DNA of 64,000 nt from Chrysomallon squamiferum (lineage: Eukaryota; Mollusca; Gastropoda; Neomphalida; Peltospiridae). The stretch covers positions 4,093,080 to 4,157,079 of the forward strand of contig CM022668.1 of assembly GCA_012295275.1 (NCBI GenBank). The letters are read 5' to 3'. The position numbers and the translations under genes are program-made. This document shows positions 56,743 through 64,000 of the stretch, one piece after another; within the stretch, counting starts at the first letter, position 1; each line of letters starts with the position of its first letter. The notes beneath the pieces are model-generated. The model had not been told where the DNA came from. It ran no database searches and saw only the letters and a program-made list of their open reading frames with translations.

Positions 56743-58358
56743 TTAATCATAAAGATTATAATATCCCATTGAGTAAAATAATAAAATATCTGACGTGAGA
56801 GATACCTACTGGATTTCAGAATTTCTAGCACCAAACATCAGAAATAACCAGTTTAATCACGGCAAAACACTGGTCATAGCCAAACATAGGAATAACCAAT
56901 TCAGTTGCAGATCCAGAAATAAAATAACGGTTAGTGGTGGCTGGATTGGGAGTCCAGTTGTTTCCCAAAGCTGCACATATTTTGCCAAGTTGTGATTTAA
57001 AGTAAAAATTTAAACATTTTCTCTTTCTAATGAATGCTGAGAATGTTAGATCAGTTAGACTGTCACAAACACTTTAGGTGATGTGTATGCATCAATAATC
57101 GGTAGTAAAATCAGTATGTTAATGTGATTTATCTGGTAAAAGTAATAAAAGAAGAATAAAAGAGAATGGGAAGTACAGGTGTTTCATTAATTAGTCAAAC
57201 AGTAAGGACTCGGACAGCATGTGGTGTGGTGCAAAGCCATAAAACTGTTAAAATCTGCTTTTGCTTACTTCAGAGTGAACTGCTTTTGTGTTTAAGCTCA
57301 TATGTCACAACATCTAAACAGTTTTGAATGGAGTTACCTATAAGCACTCTGGTGGTTCTTTTTCCTAATAGCACGTATCCAGCATATCTTCATGTTTTAC
57401 TGGTTTCAATGCATGTGTCATATCCAAGAAATGCAGGCAGATGGATACCATTTCTCGCCTGAAATATCACAGGCTTCTTTTCATTGTACTTTCAGCTATG
57501 AAGAGTTCATTATGCACCAGTTTCCAGCAGTTGTAATTAAAATACAACCAATTTCAGTTGGAAAAAATGATGTATATACATTGTTTTGTGTTGTACATTG
57601 GCAACACTGTTATGGTTAAGATGAAATTATTAAATGTCACAGATACAAATATCTTACAGGTGTCTGTGATATCATGTTTAATGTATTTTGAGTGACTTAG
57701 TAAAATTTGTAAAATTCAATCATTATATTTGGAATGAAAATTAAACAAGAAAAAGAAAATAAGAAAAAGAAGTAAATTCACCTCCACTGGATCAGCGACT
57801 GTAGTTTATTCTGTTTTATTAAAAGTTGGAGTGGTGTCAAACTGTATAATAACCAATTTTAAGTGTTAAGCTTACCTCGCTCTATGTCATTTCTGCCTAT
57901 GTCGAATACATCTTTGATTCATGTTGTCAAAAATTAAACTGTTTAACTTCACTTTGCATTTTTCTTCAGCACTGGCAACAGTTGTGCCTTTTTCTCCACA
58001 GTGCAGGCTCAAATCACATTAGAGTGAGAACGAAAGAAGAAAACACAGACCAAAAAAAATGGACTGATCATTAATTATATTGTAATAGTACTTACCACCG
58101 TTCATTGCAGTATATGGTTATTTGAATATAAATGGAGCAAAAGTTTAAGTTAATATAAGAAGTGACTTTTGAAAAGCAGTCTTTAGATAACCTGGTTCAA
58201 TGTGTAACTTTACGAAGCAAAGAGGAGACTGTTTCAGAAGTCTTCTTCAGAGTATTACAGGTTTCACTATTTTTTCCTGAAGGTTTTGTCAGACCTTCCA
58301 GTGGCAATTTCAATCACTGTGTTACCCATATTTATTGCTGTCAGCTACACACTACCTG
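56743..58358. other. Non-coding DNA, copy 2 of 23397-25025
   Basis: No supported gene. Substitutions become more frequent from about 57750 onwards. Confidence 0.45.
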
Positions 58359-59004
58359 TCTGCTGTTATAGTAGTGGAAATACTCTAAGGATACCCATAT
58401 TTATTGTTGTTACATCTCTGCTGTTGTTGTAGTGGTAAAACACATATTTACTGTTGTCTGATATTGACTACGTGTCTGCTGTTGTTGTAGTGGTAAAACA
58501 CTAGGCATACCCATATTTGTTGGTGTTGTCACACATCGACTACATGTCTGCTGTTGTGTGCCATATTTAGTGGTAAACAGTACTATACCCATATTTATTG
58601 TTGTCAGACATACACATCACATCTACTTTTGTTTTAGTGTTAAAACATTAGCCATATAAAAATGTATTATTGTCAAACATCAAATACATGTCTGTGTTGT
58701 TGTAGTAGTAAAACAGTACCAAATCCCATATTTATTATAATCGGACATCGACTACATGTCTGCTGTTGTTGTAGTGGTAAAAGACTATGCATACCGATAA
58801 ATAAATATTGTTGTCAAACATCGACTTCATAGCTGCTGTTATTGCAGTGGTAAAACCCTAACCCATAAAATAACCATATTTATTGTTGTCAGACATCGAT
58901 TACGTGTGTTGTGTTGTTGTGGTAGAAAAGCACTAGGTATATCCATATTTATTGTTGTAAGACGTCCATTACATATCTGCTGTTGTTGCAGTGGTAAAAC
59001 CCTA
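58359..59004 (+). repeat. ~69-bp minisatellite, copy 2
   Basis: Same family as 25026-25712. Several units have different deletions, so the unit structure has changed since duplication. Confidence 0.85.
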
Positions 59005-62000
59005 ATTATTTACGTAGTTACTTATTTTCTTTCTTACTTAGATAATTATTTACGCATTTACTTGCTTTCTTCCTTACTTACGTAATTATTTACGTACATA
59101 CTTACTTTCTTTGTTAGGTAATTATTTACGTACTTACTTGCTTCCTTACTTAATTATGCAATTATTTACGTACTTACTAGCTTACTCGCTTACTTAGGTA
59201 ATTATTTACGTACTTACTTGCTTTCTTGCTTACTTAGCTAATTATTCACGAACTTAATTATTTTCTTTCTTAGTTAGATAATTCTTAGTGTTCTTACCTA
59301 CATCCTAACTTACTTAGGTAATTATTTCCGTACTTACTTGCCTTATTGCTTACTTAGGTAATTATTCAAGTACTTACTTGCTTCTTTCCTTAGCTAGGTA
59401 ATGATTTATGTATTTTCTTGCTTCCTTAGGTAATTATTTACGTGCTTAATTACTTTCTTTCTTACTTAGGTAATTATTTATGTACTTACTTGCTTCCTTG
59501 CTTAGATAGGTAATTATTTACGAATTTACAAGATTACTCGCTTACTTAGGTAATTATTTACGTTCTTACTTGCTTTCATGCTTACTTAGGTAATTATTTA
59601 CGTACTTAGTTGCTTTATTCCGAACATAGATAATTGATAATGTACTTACTTATATTCTTACTTACTTAGGTAATTAATTATGTAGTTACATGCTTTCTTG
59701 CTTACTTAGGTCACTATTTACGTACTTACATGGTTTCTTGCTTACTTAGGTAATTATTTACGTACTTATTTGCTTTATTCCTTACTTACATAATGATTTA
59801 GTAAATGAGAATGTAAGGATGTACATAAATAATTACCTAAGTAATCAAGAAACCAAGAAAGTACGTAAATAATTACCTAAGTAAGCAAGTAAGGTAGTAA
59901 GTACGTAAATAATTAGATAATTAAGAAAGACAGTAAGTAAGTAAGTGAGAATGCAAGCCAGTACATTAACAGCTATGTGAGTAAGAATGTAAGTAAGTAC
60001 TTAACAAATGACCTAAGTTACCAAGGAAGCTAGTAAGTAAGTAAATAGTAACGTAAGTAAGTAGATTAATAATTATCTAAGAAATAAATTAATTAAGTAA
60101 GTAAATAATGACCTAAGTAAGCAAGGTTGCAAGTTTCTAAGTAAGTGAGAATGCAAGTCAGTTTATTTACAATTATGTGAGTAACATAAGTTCTTACTTC
60201 TATAATTGTTAATGTACAAATTTCCATTTTCTCTTAGTTGCTAGCTTCCTTGCCGTCTTAGATCATTATTCACGTACTTACTTACTTTCTTTCATAGTTA
60301 GGTAATTGTTAATGTACTTACCTAGATTACTATTCACTAACATACTCGCTTCCTTGCTAACTTAGGTCAATATTTAAGTACTTACTTACATTCTTACATA
60401 AATGTTAATGTACTGACTTGCATTCTCACTTAATTACTTACTTACTTCCTTGCTTACTTAGATCATTATTTACGTAATTACTTAATTTATTTCTTACTTT
60501 GATAATTGTTAATGTACTTACTTGCATTCTCACTTACTTAGAAACTTGCATCGTTTCTTACTTAGGTCATTATTTACGTACTTAATTCAGTTCTTCCTTA
60601 GATAATTGTTAATGTACAAATTTGCATTTCTCTTAGTTGGATAATTGTCAATTTAGATCATTATTTTTTTATTTATTTACTTTTCTTTCATAGTTAGGTA
60701 ATTGTTAATATTTGTATTTACTTAGCTTTCATTAATTCACATAATTGTTAATTTTCTAACTTACATTCTCACTCACATAATTGTAAAGTTACTGACTTAG
60801 TTTTCTGACTCTTACTTTTAGGACATTTCCTTGCTTAAGTTCTCATTGTTTACGTAATTACTTAATTTATTTATTACTTAGATAATTGTTAATGTACTTA
60901 CTTGCATTCTCACTTACTTAGAAACTTGCATCCTTGCTTACATAGGTCATTATTTACTTACTTACTTAATTTATTTCTTAGTTAGATAATTGTTAATGTA
61001 CTTACTTGCATTCTCACTTTTCTCTAACTTTTGCTTACTTAGGTCATTCCCTTACTTAATTAGTTCTTCATTATTTTAATGTACTTATTTACTTTTTTTC
61101 TTAGTTTACTCACATAATTGTTAATCATTATTTAGTATTTCCATTCTACTTACTTAGTTAATTGTTAATTTCTTTCTTTTTTAACTTACTCATTCCCAAC
61201 TTAATTCAGGACATTACTAAATTTATTTCTTACTTCACATAATTGTAAATGTACTTGACTTGCATTCATTCTCACTAACTTAGTAACTTGCATCCTTGCT
61301 TACTTAGGTCATTATTTACGTACTTAATTAATTTCTTACTTAGATAATTGTTAATGTACTTACTTGCATTCTCACTTACTTAGAAACTTGCATCCTTGCT
61401 TACATTAGGTCATTATTTACTTACTTACTTAATTTATTTCTTAGTTAGATAATTGTTAATGTACTTACTTAGGTTACTATTTACTTACTTATTCTCTTCC
61501 TTGCTAACTTAGGTCAATATTTAAGTACTTACTTACATTCTTACTCACATAATTGTTAATTTACTGACTTCCATTCTCACTTACATAGTTACTTGTTTCC
61601 TTGCATTCTTAGCTCATTATTTACGTAAGTACTAAATTTATTTCTTACTTAGATAATTGTAAACATACTTACTTGCATTCTCACTAACTTAGTAACTTGC
61701 ATCCTTGCTTACTTAGGTTATTATTTACGTACTTAATTACGTTCTTACTTAGATAATTGTTAATGTACAAATTTGCAATTTCTCTTAGTTCCTCGCTTCC
61801 TTGCCATATTAGATCATTATTTACGTACTTACTTACTTTCTTTCATAGTTAGGTAATTGTTAATGTACTTACTTAGGTTGCTATTTACTTACTTATTATC
61901 TTCCCTGCTAACTTAGGTCATTAGTTAAGTACTTACTTACATTCTTACTCACATAATTGTTAATGCAATGACTTACATTCTCACTTACTTAGTTACTTGT

Positions 62001-64000
62001 TTCCTTGCTTAGTTAGCTCATTATTTACGTAAGTACTGAATTTATTTCTTCCTTAGATAATTGTTAATGTACTTACTTGCATTCTCACTAACTTAGTAAC
62101 TTGCCATCCTGCTTACTTAGGTCATTATTTACTTACTTAATTACTTTTACTTTACGTTCTTACTTAGATAATTGTTAATGTACAAATTTGCATTTTCTCT
62201 TAGTTGCTCGCTTCCTTGCCATATTAGGTAATCATTATTTATTTACTTACTTATTTACTTTCTTTGATAGTTAGGTAATTGTTAACCCATTACTCCTCAC
62301 ATAACTTAGTACTGACTTGCATTATTTACTTTAGTTAGTATCTTCCCTGCTTAACTTAGGTCATTATTTAATTACTTAATTACATTCTTACTCACATAAT
62401 TGTTAATGCAATGACTTACATTCTCACTTACTTAGTTACTTGTTTCCTTGCTTACTTAGGTCATTAGCTTTTTAGTTTTATTTGTTAATTGTAAGCATTT
62501 ACTACTAAATTTATTTCTTCCTTAGATAATTTATTTCTTCCTTAGATAATTGTTAAGGTATTTACTTGCATTCTCACTAACTTAGTAACTTGCATCCTTG
62601 CTTACTTAGGTCATTATTTACGTACTTAATTAAGTTCTTACTTAGATAATTGTTAATGTACAAATTTGCATTTTCTCTTAGTTGGTCGCTTCCTTGCCAA
62701 TTTAGATCATTATTTAGTATTTACTTACTTTCTTTCATAGTTAGGTAATTGTTAATGTACTTACTTAGCTCACTATTTACTAACTTACTCGCTTCCTTGC
62801 TAATTTAGGACATTAGTTAACTTCGTACTTACATTCTTACTCACATAATTGTAAATGTACTGACTTGCATTCTGACTTACTTAGTTACTTGCTTCCTTGC
62901 TTACTTAGGTCATTATTTACGTAATTACTTAATTTATTTATTACTTAGATAATTGTTAATGTACTTACTTGCATTCTCACTTACTTAGAAACTTGCATCC
63001 TTGCTTACATAGGTCATTATTTACTTACTTACTTAATTTATTTCTTAGTTAGATAATTGTTAATGTACTTACTTAGGTTACTATTTACTTACTTATTCTC
63101 TTCCTTGCTAACTTAGGTCAATATTTAAGTACTTACTTACATTCTTACTCACATAATTGTTAATTTACTGACTTGCATTCTCACTTACTTAGTTACTTGT
63201 TTCCTTGCATTCTTAGCTCATTATTTACGTAAGTACTAAATTTATTTCTTACTTAGATAATTGTTAACGTACTTACTTGCATTCTCACTAACTTAGTAAG
63301 TTGCATCCTTGCTTACTTAGGTTATTATTTACTTATTTAATTAAGTTCTTCTTTCTTTAGATAATTGTTAATGTACGAATTTGCATTTTCTCTTAGTTGC
63401 TCGCTTCCTTGCCATATTAGATCATTATTTACGTACTTACTTACATTCTTAGTTCACATAATTGTTAATGTACTGACTTGCATTCTACTTACTTAGTTAC
63501 TTGTTTCCAATTTTAATTTAGCTCATTTTTAGTTAATTACTTAATTTATTATTTACTTAGATAATTGTTAATTTACTTTCTTGCATTCTCACTTACTTAG
63601 AAACTTGCATCCTTGCTTAGTTAATTTACTTACTTATTTCTTATTACTTACATTACTTAATTTATTTCTTATTTATTAATTAATGTAATGACTTACATTT
63701 AGGTTACTTATTTACTTACTTATTCTCTTTCCTTGCTAACTTAGGTCATTTATTTAATTACTGAATTTATTTCTTTCTTACTCACATAATTGTTAATTTA
63801 CTGACTTGCATTCTCACTTACTTAGTTACTTGTTTCCTTGCTTACTTAGCTCATTATTTACGTAAGTACTGAATTTATTTCTTCCTTAGATAATTGTTAA
63901 TGTACTTACTTGCATTCTCACTAACTTAGTAACTTGCAACCTTGCTTACTTAGGTCATTATTTACGTACTTAATTAAGTTCTTACTTAGATAATTGTTAA
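59005..64000 (+). repeat. Satellite array 2, continues past the window
   Basis: It begins with a run of simple ~40-bp units (AATTATTTACG spaced 36-41 bp apart from 59043 to about 59780), then an inverted stretch, then blocks of about 400 bp less regular than in array 1. CGCTTCCTTGCCATATTAG recurs at about 61793, 62208 and 63405. Blocks carry hybrid landmarks such as GTAACTTGCATCC, intermediate between types A and B of array 1. Confidence 0.9.
59800..60190 (-). repeat. Inverted segment inside satellite array 2
   Basis: The strand sense switches from TTAC/ACTT to GTAA/AAGT words at about 59800 (GTAAATGAGAATGTAAGG) and back at about 60190. The inverted piece holds both the simple 40-bp type and the longer-block type. 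Confidence 0.9.

Overview
The window looks like nuclear DNA of an animal, most likely an invertebrate. It is AT-rich, gene-poor, full of long microsatellites (AC, AG, AAT, AAAT, poly-A), and shows eukaryotic splice signals and no bacterial gene organisation. A mollusc would fit the microsatellite load and the single-exon LicD/fukutin-type gene, but this is only an inference; no sequence here fixes the species.

Layout: (1) 1-7.4 kb is intergenic DNA with several degenerate minisatellites and microsatellites. (2) 7404-8333 (-) holds the one confident protein gene, a Golgi-type LicD/fukutin-like transferase. A CRE/E-box composite (TGACGTCACGTG) lies about 120 bp upstream of its ATG. (3) 8.6-15.2 kb is a large inverted repeat: two arms of about 1.2-1.3 kb separated by about 4 kb. 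Each arm carries the same two-exon reading frame with good splice sites. (4) 15-25.7 kb holds a purine-rich tract, a relic resembling the N-terminus of a Merlin/IS1595-type transposase, microsatellites, and two minisatellites (about 41 and 69 bp). (5) 25.7-42.8 kb is a 17-kb satellite with nested periods: TTAC/ACTT motifs, about 40 bp, about 403 bp, and an 807-bp higher-order unit. (6) 42.83-59.0 kb repeats the 9.42-25.71 kb block in direct orientation. (7) 59.0-64.0 kb is a second satellite array of the same family with a different internal make-up, including an inverted segment of about 390 bp; it runs off the window.

The main structural result is a direct tandem duplication with a period of about 33.3-33.4 kb (about 16.2 kb of single-copy-like DNA plus about 17.1 kb of satellite). 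Its left breakpoint falls inside one arm of the inverted repeat. By eye, the copies differ at roughly one base per hundred over much of their length. They are almost identical over one block of about 5 kb (19.46-24.4 kb against 52.8-57.7 kb). Either a real recent segmental duplication or an assembly that joined two haplotypes could produce this, and long reads would decide. No operon or pathway connects the genes; outside the LicD-like gene the window is mostly repeat biology.
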